Below, in pieces: positions 51,001-62,393 of a stretch of DNA of 64,000 nucleotides. This DNA comes from Hypholoma sublateritium FD-334 SS-4 (Eukaryota > Basidiomycota > Agaricomycetes > Agaricales > Strophariaceae). The position numbers were made by a program, and so were the translations under genes. The stretch is taken from contig KN817545.1 in NCBI GenBank assembly GCA_000827495.1, positions 9,113-73,112 of the forward strand. The letters run 5' to 3'. The notes beneath the pieces are model-generated. The model was not told the DNA's origin and did no database searches. It worked only from the letters and a program-made list of their open reading frames with translations. The number at the start of each line of letters is the position of its first letter. Position 1 is the first letter of the stretch.

Positions 51001-52355
51001 CCAAGCGTGTTCGAAGACTTGAACATGCCAATTTGGCTCTTGATGCGACTCGGAAGCAACAGCTCCAGGACCGTACAATCGAGAAGCAGCGTAAAGCAAC
51101 AGAACGGCAAGGAGGGACAAGCACCATGACGGACTCCGAGTCCGAGTCGAAGGGTGACTCAGACCTGCGATACTACATTTCCCCATCAAAAAACAGCCCA
51201 CAGGACATTTTCAGCACCATCCGCAGTAATCAAGGCGACCCCGCTTACCACGTATGTTTTTCGGGCTTATACTCATTGAATTTCAACTGATCGGAGGTTT
51301 CTGATATTCGAAGAAATTTTTACCGAAGCTTCAAGACCATTTATTAGGACGGTTAATGAGCCGTGCATTCGACGGCGACATGCACGAAGACTTTACGGAT
51401 TCAGATCGAAATTCTATACGCCTGATAGGAAGCAAGATCTATTCTGTCCGAACTTGTCACATCTACTACACGAGCTATGACTTACAGCGGCAGTGCGACA
51501 CAGTCAACCCTTGTGCGCACCCAGACATCATGCTACGGTCTCCTGTCACAGAAGCAGGTGCTGAACCATACTGGTATGCCAGGGTTATTGGAATTTATCA
51601 TGCCAATGTTTGGGCTGAGAACCCAGCAATTCCAGATGGCAGAACTGCTAGACGCATGGAATTCCTCTGGGTTCGCTGGTTTGGTGATGAACCTGGCTAT
51701 CGCTCAGGATTTCGCAGGGCCCGTCTCCCTAAAATTGGCTTTGTAGAATCCACGGACGACTTTGCATTCAGTTTTGTTGACCCCGCGAAGGTTATCCGCG
51801 GATGCCACTTGATTCCAGCATTCAATGCTGGCCGCAGTACTGAGCTCCTTCCCCAGTCTTGCAGTGTAGCTCGTTGCCTGAATCCAGGGGATGTAGATGA
51901 CTGGTTGAACTTCTACGTAAACATGTGAGCGGTCTCTAAATTTTCCAGTTTGAAATCGTCACTAACGCAAAAGGATTGCCAGTTTTGCAGATCGGGATAT
52001 GGTGATGCGCTATTATGGTGGTGGAATCGGGCACTTAAAAAATTCCCCACCTCAACAAACAGATCCTCTTACTCCCAACGCCGGCGAAGTGGCCGTGGAA
52101 GATGAGGAAGACAACACTGAAGGACTCGGAGATACAGCAAGTGATGGACTGGTGCAGGATGTTTCCATGCGCGATTTGGGGGAGTTGGAAGCGGGTGGAA
52201 GTGATGATGATGGCGATGACGATGAAGTTGGTGTTGACCCAGAAAACTATGACTACGAGATCGAGATCGAGAACGAGGATGATGATGAGGAGGAGGATGA
52301 GGGAAGCACCTGCGGCAGTGGCGAGGAAGACAGCAATGGCTATGCTTCACCTTAG
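48084..52355 (+). CDS. Plavaka-type (CACTA-superfamily) transposase, 1271 aa
   Basis: Nine-exon model: 48084-48296, 48354-49732, 49784-50024, 50081-50250, 50307-50412, 50473-50871, 50928-51251, 51314-51924 and 51983-52355. It begins with a C2HC zinc finger (CKNCQEEFRALSEKGLKLH then QKKC). The proline-rich stretch follows, then the catalytic region: FSVPGLLYRKLTAVIKAAF, YFHLTPFKLF, VFGLMIWSDSTHLANFGTAK and LCPCPRCLVPKTK. Next are MLVVDLLHEFELGVWKALF, LLYRTAEWHAFSKLRLHTES, HKTVKRLYGM, and the typical C-terminal blocks ARVIGIYHANVW, FLWVRWFGDEPGYRSGFRRA and VDPAKVIRGCHLIPAF. The tail is very acidic. No frameshift or stop interrupts it, so it may be active. An ATG at 48006 would add a hydrophobic stretch that is unlikely to be real. 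Terminal repeats were not found. Confidence 0.9.
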
Positions 52356-53308
52356 ACAGCACAAGTATTCTGGTCAAAAAAATATGTTTATTTTGCACTG
52401 GAACATGACATTGTACTTCGTAGTAAACTCCCGCTGCTCGTCAAACACTGTTGTTGACACGAGCCCCAATGGCGTGGTTCATCGTTATGGTTGTTGTCCC
52501 GTGCCTGCAACGACAGCTATTAGTACTTTATTATTGTTGGGTAAGTTCAAAACAACGGCGCCTACTCCCTGGGTGCGTAGTAGCGGCGTCATCAACGGCG
52601 GCGTCGTCTGCACGGTCGTGTGCATGCGACCGCGGGGCAGCGTAAATCGTGGGTAGGGTAGTAGCGGCGCTGCGTGCAGGAAGTGTTGGGCGAGGTCGTG
52701 TATATTGGACGCATCTGAAAGGTGGGGCGCGGAATGCTCTCCTGACGAAGAGAGGTAGACAGTGCGTTCTGTTTCAGTGGAGGTAAAGGCTGGTGTGGGC
52801 ACAGGCACCATTTTTCGTGATCGCCGAGTCAGTTGGGAGCTGAAAGAAGCAGGCCGATTCGACGTACGCCGCTGCATTTCTTTTGTCACTTCATCTACGA
52901 CAAGATTGGGAAGTTAATTGTCCTCTTAGAATCGCGGTCGCTATAGTTGTGTTTTAGCATGTGTATGGGCAAAAAGGCGGTGAGCTCGCCTTCGCAGCCT
53001 CCAGTGAATTGACGCGAATTCGCTCATCGAAGTATATAGAGAGGTCGAAAATGGCCTTGCGACGAGGTTTGTTAGTTTGGAGTCCCCGCGCTCCGCTGAA
53101 GTTGCATCATGTCCCTGTTACATGAGTTCATACGAAGAGACAAGGCGGAGAAAAGGGCATTGCACACACGATCTGCCAAGTTATGGTTTGTTACTGGTTG
53201 AGTGGAAAAGGCGTGGTGAAAGGATGAAATTGATGTGACCGTTTACGTTTACCGCTCAGGCCATCATCGCCTTTCTACGTCACACCCCCACTAATCCTGT
53301 CTTCCACG
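52356..53308. other. Intergenic, no gene seen
   Basis: Presumably includes the transposase 3' UTR and right element end. A frame at 52485-52889 (minus) has no domain. Nothing else supported. Confidence 0.45.
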
Positions 53309-54078
53309 ATGTACGCAACGGAACTCCTGGAAAATACCCTCTCTCCGAGTACAACACGCCTCCTGAGTCTGTTCGTCGCTCACCCTTTCCCTGCCAGACG
53401 CCGCTTCGCGTCCTGATGCCACCCAGAATGGAGACCGCCAGGACAACTGCGCACGTCTACTCGCCGGCCGCCGTGGCGGGCGCCCACTCATACCAATTCT
53501 ATTTGAAGCCTCAGTACATGCTCATGCTGAGTCCGTCCTCGGTGACGAGAACATCCCTTTCCATGTGCGCAACGCCGCCGGCATTGCCCTCAAAAACGCT
53601 CTTACCGTCAGAGTACGTCTTTTGCATACCGTCTGGCTCCTTTGCACCCCATTCTGTTACTTACATACGCCCGATCGCAACAGGAAGCCCATCGCAAGAC
53701 ATTAGCCAGCCGATGGCTGAACCTGCCTAGCGACACTAAACACAAGATCAAGCAGGATGCGCTCATGACCCTCGGCTCTCCCAATGTCAAGACGGGGAAC
53801 TTTGCCTCCTGGGCCGTGTCCGCTATCTCTGCCGTCGAACTGCCACAGGGCCAGTGGCCCGAACTTTGCTTGACTTTATGAACAACCCAACCAAAATGAA
53901 TTTGCGCATTTCCACTCTGCAGACAAAACCCCGAGATCCTGTGCCTACGCTCGAACGAGATACTCACTGCGGTCATCCGCGGAGCCCGCAAGGAAGAGCC
54001 GTCAGCGGACGTTCAACCTGCTGCTATCCACTCCCTTTACAACTCGCTCGAGTTTGTCCGCGGAAACTCTAACCGTGA
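53309..54078 (+). pseudogene. Importin subunit beta-1 (karyopherin) 5' fragment
   Basis: Pieces of the N-terminal HEAT repeats of importin-beta/Kap95 appear in order but in different frames. These are MYATELLENTLSPS (start at 53309), QYMLMLS, GDENIPFHVRNAAGIALKNA, QEAHRKTLASRWLNLPSDTK, KQDALMTLGSPNVKTGNFAS, AVSAISAVELPQGQWPE, LLDFMNNPT, PEILCLRSNEILTAVIRGAR and NSLEFVRGN. At least three frame changes and a small deletion (after RISTLQT, where about seven conserved codons are missing) break it. A spliceosomal intron (GTACGT at 53616, CAACAG at about 53684) is retained, so it arose by DNA duplication rather than retroposition. Homology stops at about 54078 with a splice donor; the remaining three-quarters of the gene is absent. 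In intact form the protein carries nuclear import cargo. Confidence 0.85.
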
Positions 54079-56399
54079 TGTAAGCCCTTCTTACCTTTCC
54101 ATTCGTTTCATCGCGCTCATCGGCAACAGGGCTACGTTGGCTCGTCGATCCTGTGCAGAGCCAGAGGGAGCAGCAGCTCCTCGAGACGGACATGGACGCG
54201 CGGCATATTCCAGTGCTGCCGCGAATGGGTACGGGCCGCAACAGCCCACGCTCGCGCTGGGCCGGCGAGACTCCGAGAAGGTATGGAGGGCGCGGTCGAG
54301 GAGGACAGGGCGGCGCGGTCGCCGCTGAACTTGTGGGCGTTGGCGCTGGCTCTTCCGTCCGTGGAGGTGGAAACGAGGATGGAGACGAACGACACGCCGC
54401 CGCTTCCGCAAGCGCAGGAGGAAACCATAGAAGCGCGCCACGGGCGCGGACGCTAGAGAGGATGATGGGAAGACGGAGGTGCGGATGGAGGGTGTGGACC
54501 AAGTTAGGCAGTCTTGGCCCCCAACAGAGCGAGAATGTCCAGGAGGAGGGCGGGACCTTCGGCACCGCGCACCCGGACACGCCCATCGCGACGCAAAGCG
54601 CGCGCGCGCGGTCGAGTTCGGAGCGGACGTCACTCGGAGGTGGGCGAGATCGCGGACGAGTCACGGAGCGTCGTCGCGGACGGCGCGCGCTCTCAACTAT
54701 CCCCCGCACATCGGTCGACGCGCCTGCCGGCCCGATATGCCGCCGTCTCTTGGGGGAAGGGCTGTCGGCTGCCTGTGCTGTTGGCTGTACAGAGGTATAT
54801 GGAGGGCGCCGACACACTGCTGCCGCCGTCGCTCTCATTTCCCTCGTCGCCGCCGTCATCGCTGTCGCCGGCTGCGAAGATCATCGTCGTCGTTGCATGC
54901 TGAATCCACCCCCGGCTCCCGCGCCCTTGCGCCTGTCAGCGACAGCCTTTCCACGTCGGTGGCAGTCGTAGAGTCGCCCAAACCGCCCGCGCCCGTATCC
55001 ACACAGCCCGCAAAACTTGGCGAGTATACCGCTATCGAAGATCCGGAAGCGCAGCTTGAAGCCAACGCGGTGCTTAGGCGCGAAGCAACCCCATCTGTGC
55101 AGGCACCGTTGTTGTATACGCGGAACGGAGGGTGCGCGGGGCGGACAAGGAGCAGCTCCGTTCAGGGGTTGAGTCGGCGCATGCTGAGGAGGCGGCGATG
55201 GTGGGTGAGTTTGGTATCGCGTGGGGTGTGGAGAGGCTTGCAGCGGAGGAGAAATCCATGCTCGTTGGATGTAAGAAAGCTGATGTGGCGGAGCAGGAGC
55301 GAGAGGAGGAGGACATGGAGATCGCCGTTCCTCCCTTCGCACTCGACGCGTCCTGGATGACGAGAGGACGCCTCAGTCGACTGCATCGTTGGACTTGGAG
55401 GCCGAGCGCATGGACAGACCATCGACGACGCGGCTGCCGAAATGGACGATACACCCCCTCGAACCGCGCTTCCGCTCTTCCGCGAGTCGCCTGCGCATTA
55501 TCCGTTGCACGACAATCGGGACGAGCTCGCTCTCGCCAAGTTGCCTGAGGTGTAAGCGCTGGAAGACCGCGACGGTGTGGAGGAGGCGAAATGGGATGGA
55601 AAAGGCATGGTACGCGAGAGTGACTTGCATGGTAAATACCGATCAACACATCTCTATCTTTTCTCTTCACACTCATCACTCCTGCTTCAGCTACCTCATC
55701 TAACCCTACTTGTCTGTCCTCAACACCATAAATTCCAGCCCCAATGTAAGTAACTTACCTCTCTAGCATTCTAACTCTCACTTTCTCCCTACAGGATCCC
55801 CCTTAACAGCGCTGTTCTCGTCACTGCCCCCGACCCCCAATGGCCTGGGCATTTTCGAGTACAACATGGCCAAATTCGTGGCCACTTCCAATTCACGTAC
55901 CTGCAACCTGCGGGGAATGTTGCCAGAGTACGTTATTTTCTACCCTCCATTACTACAGCATTATTCATACCAACGCTTCGTAGAGCGATCTCTACCTAGT
56001 CAGATTTACCTCAGATGGCTCAAATGTCATCGTTCCTGCTGGGGAAATCATTGTCCTTCGGTAGGTTCCCTTGTTCACTACATTTCTGTACTCCTGACTG
56101 TTTTTTAAAAAGTTAATTGTCAAGCTTCAAGTCTCATCTTGCTCGTAATGTAACCTCAAGCTTGCCGATCGTGTTAGATACATGCATTCCCTTTGTAACG
56201 AGTATGTAAATGACTGTAGATCCCTGATAGTGACGGTGGAATTTCTTCCGTACTACGCAGCCAATTTGAATGAGTGATTCCTCGTGAGGGCCCGGTGGTG
56301 CTTGTTCACCGTCCATTGCTTAGTTAACTGTGCCATTCTTATTTATGAGCCTTTTACTACTCTACGTTTGAATTATATCTGGCCTATAGCCTTGGGGTG
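54079..56399. other. GC-rich region with overlapping ORFs, then small possible exons
   Basis: From 54130 to 55650 long frames overlap on both strands with Arg/Gly/Pro-rich low-complexity translations, a mark of GC bias rather than genes. One frame near 54990-55130 reads PAKLGEYTAIEDPEAQLEAN and could be an exon of something lost. At 55798-55928 a frame bounded by CTACAG and GTACGT reads IPLNSAVLVTAPDPQWPGHF and looks coding. It cannot be joined in phase to SDGSNVIVPAGEIIVL downstream. Unresolved; it may be decayed gene matter next to the importin fragment. Confidence 0.35.
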
Positions 56400-56429
56400 G
56401 GATCATAATGAATGGTAAGACATTCAATA

Positions 56430-56740
56430 TCTGATGTCAAAACTGTATTTTTTTTCGAAGTTTGCGGCCATTTCATGGCATCACACAATCACTTTGCCAT
56501 ATTTTAATCATTGGTGGCGCCTGGTGAAGTAACCAGTGCCTGACATTAAAACTGTAGTTTGATTAGGAACCTTGCAGCCACTTGACAGCATAGCACAATA
56601 TCATTACCATATTTTTTTATCGTGGATGAAGCGTCAGTGAAGTGTCCAAGAAGCGACATGTATACTATAATTCTCCTATGAACCTTACAACTACTTCATA
56701 AATGATGATAATCTACTTGCTGTATTTAAATTATTTCATC
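56430..56740. repeat. Degenerate AT-rich tandem repeat, about 110-bp unit
   Basis: Three diverged units share an ordered set of words: GACATTAAAACTGTAGTTT-like, GAACCTTGCAGCCACTT-like, CATAGCACAATATCATTACCATATTT-like, then GTGAAGT. First-unit versions are GATGTCAAAACTGTATTTT, TTTGCGGCCATTTCATGG and CAATCACTTTGCCATATTTT. Noncoding. Confidence 0.7.
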
Positions 56741-57033
56741 TTGCAGAAACAATGATGTATCCAAGTTATAATGTCATAGTAGTCCTGTAATGTGCATCTA
56801 ACACGTTATCAGCTGTTGTCGAGGCAGTATAATACTGCCAAAGGATCATCAACGTCATAAGGCTAAATCGGGAAATCCCTAATTTCCTGATGGAAGGCGC
56901 TGCATGGAAGTCATCCGATACAGCAGCTATAGTACTAACATGCTACAGTGTCTCTGAAAGCTGTCAATCGCGCACTTAGAATTGAAGTCGACGTTGAAGC
57001 CCAAATGATTACGTTTTTACAACATGCAGCTCT
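56741..57033. other. Upstream region of the secreted-protein gene
   Basis: AT-rich, no gene. Contains the promoter ending at the TATA box below. Confidence 0.5.
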
Positions 57034-57040
57034 TATAAAA
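57034..57040 (+). promoter_or_regulatory. TATA box
   Basis: TATAAAA lies 54 bases before the ATG at 57088, a normal distance for a short 5' UTR, and is one of the clearest core promoters in the window. Confidence 0.65.
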
Positions 57041-57087
57041 TCGGCCCCCATGCAAGTGGACGGCTCAGATACCTTCTACATCACACC

Positions 57088-57567
57088 ATGAAGAGCAGTA
57101 TTCTCATTTTTCTCGTACTTGGAGTCAGCGCCTCCACAGTGGCATCGTCAAAGATCGCAGAGCCGACCTACACCATAAATCTCGGTGCATCAAGCCAGGT
57201 GGAAGATGTTTCTCGTCAGATCATCGACGTCGAAGCATTCGCCGAGGAAATGGAATATTGGTACGATGAGGACATGGCCGACCCGAGGCCTACTGTACCC
57301 CATCCAGAGCCTACACTACCTCCCAAACCTAGTCCCAAGCCGACTAAAATCGCTGCGCTGGAGGTGGACCAGCCTGAATCGACGCCAGATGTACACGATA
57401 ATGGTGTGCACGACCATGCCACCGACGATGAAATTTTTAACGAACCAAACGATGCGATATATGGAGAGGAGCCTGAAATGGATGGGGATATTGTTGGTAA
57501 ATTTTGGTCGGACGAGTTCGAAGATTGGGACATTTATGGATGGGATAACACCCACGACGAGTTTTAG
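57088..57567 (+). CDS. Small secreted acidic protein, 159 aa
   Basis: Single-exon ORF with a canonical signal peptide (MKSSILIFLVLGVSASTVAS) and likely cleavage after the Ala/Ser-rich end. The mature part is strongly acidic. It has a Pro-rich hinge (PRPTVPHPEPTLPPKPSPKP) and a C-terminus rich in Asp, Glu and Trp (EPEMDGDIVGKFWSDEFEDW). There are no cysteines in the mature chain, so it is not a disulfide-rich effector. No family recognised. It could be a cell-wall, extracellular or effector-type protein; the sequence alone does not decide. A clear TATA box supports expression. Confidence 0.75.
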   Translation: MKSSILIFLVLGVSASTVASSKIAEPTYTINLGASSQVEDVSRQIIDVEAFAEEMEYWYDEDMADPRPTVPHPEPTLPPKPSPKPTKIAALEVDQPESTPDVHDNGVHDHATDDEIFNEPNDAIYGEEPEMDGDIVGKFWSDEFEDWDIYGWDNTHDEF

Positions 57568-58143
57568 ATGAGACTCAATGAAATACCCTCTCTTTCCAAT
57601 TATAACCCGTATGAATTCACCCAGTGCCAACAGTCTGCAACATATAATTTGTCGATCGCGAGGCCACTGTTTGATCGTGCATCTGAACAGCAGCCGATTA
57701 CCCACTTGAGTCGGGTTGGTTTGGAAGATAGCTTGCTGCGGGTGATGGGCCAATCAAGTACACAGACATTGAAGCTGAAGTCTGAGAGGTTGGCGAGAGC
57801 AAGCATTCCAGTCCTTTCCAGTCAGCAAGGGTCAAGGTCTGACCGTCACTGGCAAGACAACCCGATAGTTTCGAGAGCCTGGTGCCAGCACGACCGGGAC
57901 ATGCACCTGTGCACCCGGAATTGATTGCCGTCAAGCACTGATACATGAAGCTGGATGCAAAGTGACCGCACTGGCGAGGAGTTACGCGCGAAATCGGACG
58001 CCATGGCCGGCGGCGTTGTTTGTCGCTGTCGCTGATTGCCGTTATAAGCACGTGTAGGTCGGCGGCTGGTGGTCCAGGCGCGGCCCGGAAGAGCGGCAGT
58101 CTTGTTCCTCTTCTTCTCGTACTCCCATCTTCTGTAACACAAA
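57568..58143. other. Intergenic
   Basis: Contains the end of the preceding transcript and the promoter of the J-protein gene. Short frames on both strands are unsupported. Confidence 0.45.
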
Positions 58144-59483
58144 ATGTCCGCCCAGGACGAGGAAATCAATCCATACGACCTTCTCAGCGTGAAGACAGAG
58201 TCTACTGAGCAGGAGATCCGCACTGCGTACAGACAGCGCTCGCTCAAAGTCCACCCCGATAGGGTGTGTGCGCATATACTCACTTGACGCTTTAAATGTC
58301 TAAATCATCTTACTGTAGAATCCCAACAACCCCGATGCAGGTGCGCATAGACCACGCCGCGACGACTACGAAACTAACACTCACACCTGTCAGCGCGCAA
58401 GTTCCACGAGCTCAACCAGGCGTACGAACTCCTGCTCGACCCGCTGCGGCGCATGGCTGTCGACGCGAAACTTCGGCTGAAGCAGGCGCGTGCGGAGCGC
58501 TTCAAGTCGTATGACACGAAGCGAAAGAACCTCGTCGAGGAGCTCGAGGAGCGCGAGCGCGCGTTCAAGAAGGCGCGCACGGAGAAACAGGCCGAAGAGG
58601 TCGCGACGTGGCGCGACACTGAGCGCATCAAGGAAGAGGGAAAACGCCTGCGTGAGCAGAAGGAGAAGGAGCTTCGCGAGAAGATGCAACCTGCACACCG
58701 CGACGAGACGCCAGCGGGCCCGAACGACGAGGAGGACGCTCCGCCTGCCCTCGGTATGGTTCTAGGGAATCAGCATACTTAACGCTAACTCACAAATTTC
58801 TAGACCCTCTAGATACGACCGTCCGCCTCAAATTCCCACTCAAAACTCATCCGAACCTCACCACGCCAGCTGCCGTTTCTGTACTCCTCGCGCGATTTGG
58901 CGCGACGGACGAGGCTTCCATCGTCCTTTCTTCCTCGACGCGTGGCCCCAATTCCTCCGCCCCCAGAACAGACAAGAAACCCTCCAAAACCGGTACTGCG
59001 CTTGTCCCATTCACTCAGATTGGGGCAGCATTCGCCGCCGTCGGTGCGAGCGGACGCGCGGACCTAGGCCTCGACGGTGTCAAAATCACCTGGGTCGGCG
59101 GCAAGGAGCCGCAGGTCCTCGCCTGGCTGCGGCGAAATGGCAAGCTTGGGTCAACGGGCAGTGGCGTGCCTTCCGCCGCCCCATCGCCTGTGCCCGGTGG
59201 TGGCAGCGGCGTCAAAGCCAACCTTCCGCAAAATCAGTCGACCAAGTCGTCGTCAGGCGACCCGTTCTCTTCGTTCCCGTCCACCTTCGTACGTGTCTTT
59301 GTCGATCTGATGGTTCTGATCTGACTTTCTTCTGTCCAGCCTGAGACCTTCCCTGCACCGGAGCCCCAAGCTAAGGATATCGCCCCAGGGATTGACTACG
59401 AGGCTCTTACCCTTATGCGTCTGCGGCAAGCCGAACGCGAACGGTTGGAACGGGAGATCTTAGAGCAGGAGGCGAACGAGTAA
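58144..59483 (+). CDS. cwf23: J-domain splicing factor, Cwf23/DNAJC17-like
   Basis: Five-exon model 58144-58263, 58319-58340, 58394-58753, 58804-59288 and 59340-59483, 376 codons. The N-terminal J domain starts NPYDLLSVKTESTEQEIRTA and has the HPD motif (KVHPDR), ending FHELNQAYELLLDPLRR. A long charged coiled coil follows (about residues 85-155, RKNLVEELEERERAFKKART). Then comes an RRM-like region beginning VRLKFPLKTHPNLTTPAAVS, with GLDGVKITWVGGKEP. The C-terminus EALTLMRLRQAERERLEREI matches the conserved end of the family. This order (J domain, coiled coil, RRM) is diagnostic of Cwf23/DNAJC17, which associates with the spliceosome. The J domain stimulates an Hsp70 partner. Intron density here is high and the 22-nt second exon is notable. 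Confidence 0.9.
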
Positions 59484-60036
59484 TGTTCTGCTTACAGAAT
59501 GTAACCGTGACGATAATGCGTCTTTTTCACCAGGTGTGTATGCAATAACCTTCGAACATCTGACAGCAATGTTCATGTATCTTGGATGCATATAGATATG
59601 AAACTGGCGCATATACAAGACCATAACCATGCAGGCATGGCACAAGTCTCGTACAGGACAAGCAAATGGCATGCCAAACAGATGCACGGCCGTACTTTTC
59701 ATCAGAATACGCGCAAAACGACGACACCATCTAGTTACATAGGATGCAGTTGCTTCGGCGAGTTATCTGTATACAGCAGACGACGTGGCGCATTTGTATC
59801 AGTACATTTCATGCACCCCATCGCACGAATGGGTCGTTATAAATACATGGGAGGCGCGCCGCGGGCCCGGTCTACACGCGTCCCCTTGCCCTGATGGCTA
59901 TCAACTACACTCTACACAACCCTACAGGCGTCGCCGCGCTTCGCCCATTTTCTCCGGCGGCGGCACGACACCGCCCTGTGCCCGAACGCGGCGGGCTGCT
60001 CTGTTTGGCGCACGCACGCGGCACGCGATAAGCGCT
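59484..60036. other. Convergent intergenic region
   Basis: Lies between the stop codons of the J-protein gene (plus) and RLI1 (minus), so it holds both 3' UTRs. Contains repeated ATACAAG / TGCATATAT-type words but no gene. Confidence 0.55.
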
Positions 60037-62393
60037 CTAATCTTCGAGGAAGAAGTAATTGCCGGCAGCTGTAAGAGTTTTATCGTCAGCATCCGCGTCG
60101 CAGATGGTTGCCTAGACCATGAGTGGACTATCGAAAGGCGCACCTTTCTGCTCGCGGTCCTTGATGCTGTTCCTTTTGTTGACTCGCGGGCGGTAGTTGG
60201 TGGGGTCGCGGCGGAAGGTGATCTCGAGCGAGGCGAGGAAGCGGTTCATGCCCGACAGCAGCGACTGCGGTCTGAAACACGAATGAAAACGTTAGCTCTG
60301 CGAATGCATCCTATCTCGATAATTAGACGCACGGTGTGGCAGTAGCACGGCGCGCAGGTTCGCCTTCGAAGACGATGACGCGGTCGGCGAGGTATGTTGC
60401 CATGATGAAGTCGTGCTCGATGACGAAGGCGGTTTTCTTTGCGTGGAGGATGAATCTGGTTGAGAGTGCATACATTAGGTCCTGCGTACTTAAGAAGACA
60501 CCAAGTAACGCACCGCTTGATGACCTTGCTCGCGATGATACGCTGTTCGGAGTCAAGGAAGCTAGGATGGGGTTGTCAGACGCGGTGATGCTACAGACGT
60601 CATCATGTACCACTCACGAGCTGGGTTCGTCGAGGAGGTACACAGAGACGTTGGGCTTGCCTGTATGTGAGAAAGAAAAAAACCATCAGCCCTGGTTGAA
60701 AAACGACGCGCGACAACACAACACGCGACATCGCGACATCGCAGCACCGAATGTCACGCACCGAGGGCGAGCGTGATCGCCACGCGCTGCAGCTCTCCAC
60801 CCGAGAGTGTCTTCACGTCCTGGTCGAGGATATTGTCGAGGTTCATCGGCTTGAGTACGTCTGTCTGGAACTGCGGGTGCATGAACGCCGCGCGGATCTG
60901 CTTCAGCAGCAGCATGCGAACGGTGCCAGGGAACTTGGGCGAGATCGTCTGCGGCTTGAGGCTCACCGCGAGCGTCTGCTTGTCCGTCTCAACATCCGGC
61001 ATGTCGCCCGCGAGCAGGCGCACGAACGTCGTCTTTCCTGTCCCGTTCTCACCGAGCATGACGATAATCTCCGAGTCCGTGAACGTGCCGCCCTCCACAG
61101 TCAGTTTGAAGCCCCCGAGCGTCTTCGTCATCGATGGGTACGAATAATGCCGCGTCTTGTCGACGAGGAGCTCTTCAGCGTTCTCTACCATCTTGAAGGA
61201 GAGCGACTCCTCGCGGAAGCGCAGATTTTCGGTGGGGATGAAGCCGTCGAGGAAGATGTTGATGCCCTCGCGGACCGAGGACGGCATCGTGACGACACCG
61301 TACATCGACGGCTTGCCGTACAGACAACAGATAAAGTCGGAAAGATAATCGAGGACGGACAAATCGTGCTCAACGGCGACGACGTAGCAGTCCGGCGATA
61401 AGAGTGAGCGGATGACTTCGGCGGCCTTGAGGCGCTGCCTGATATCCAGATACGATGACGGCTCGTCGAACATGTACACGTCCGCCTTTTGGATGCACGT
61501 CATGGCGATCGCGAATCGCTGCAGCTCTCCACCTGAGAGATGCGTGATCTCGCGGTCGAGGACGTGGTTCAGCTCGAGCTCGTCGCACATCAGCTGCTTG
61601 TTGTCGAGCTCGAGCTTCGAGTCGAGCATCTGCGTCACGGTGAGCGATCCCTTGATCGCTTTTGGGATGTGATCGACGTATTGCGGCTTAATCAGCGCCT
61701 TCAGGTTGTCCTCCAGCACCTTCGTAAAGTAGTTCTGGAGCTCGGACCCCCGGAAGTATTTGAGGATCTCCTGCCAATCGGGAGGATCCTGCGAAAGTGT
61801 AAGATATCGCAAGACCAAGAATTCATATGACACACATCGTATCGTCCCAAATTCGGCTTCAGCTTTCCTGCAAGAATCTTCAGCGCCGTACTCTTTCCAA
61901 TACCGTTCGTGCCGACAAGACCGAGGACCTGACCGGGGCGCGGTGTGGGCAGACGATGCAGCTTGAACGCGTTGGCGGTGTACCGATGCGTCACCTGCGA
62001 CTCCAAGTTCGTCGGTAGGTTGATGATAGCGATGGCCTCAAAGGGACACCTAGCACGCCACGCCTCAGCCAGCGCAGCACCGCAGAAATGACATGGATCT
62101 CACTTCTTGACGCAGATACCGCAGCCGATGCACAAGAACTCGGAGATGAAGGCGATCTTGTCGCTCGACTTGACCTCTATGCACAGTTTGCCTAGAAGAC
62201 ACTCAGTTACCGATCCCGGACCACTCGATGGCACTCCGCACCCATTTTCACGACTGGACACGACTGCGGCGAGATCAGCATTCGCTGCATCTCCGGAGAC
62301 GGGCCTGCGCACCTTTTTGCACTCTTGTGCGCATCGCTTGGGCTTGCAGCGATTGGCATCGACGATTGCGATACGGGTGATTTTGTCCGACAT
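60037..62393 (-). CDS. RLI1: ABCE1 ribosome recycling factor / RNase L inhibitor homologue
   Basis: Ten-exon minus-strand model: 62393-62313, 62263-62242, 62191-62104, 62049-61836, 61788-60762, 60660-60618, 60562-60515, 60455-60333, 60271-60144 and 60068-60037; 601 codons, close to yeast Rli1. The N-terminus carries two 4Fe-4S ferredoxin motifs ([15 protein letters not shown] and [12 protein letters not shown]). Nucleotide-binding domain 1 has [17 protein letters not shown] and [14 protein letters not shown]. Domain 2 has [17 protein letters not shown] and [12 protein letters not shown]. The end is [10 protein letters not shown]. Both ATPase sites are complete. Rli1 splits 80S ribosomes after termination and takes part in initiation; it is essential and highly conserved. 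The gene is divergent from the prolyl isomerase gene across 162 bases. Exon 7 coordinates carry a one-base uncertainty. Confidence 0.96.

Noticed and set aside
54129..55360. Long overlapping ORFs on both strands (up to about 290 codons)
   Set aside because: Low-complexity Arg/Pro/Gly translations in every frame, no domains or splice consistency; explained by GC bias.
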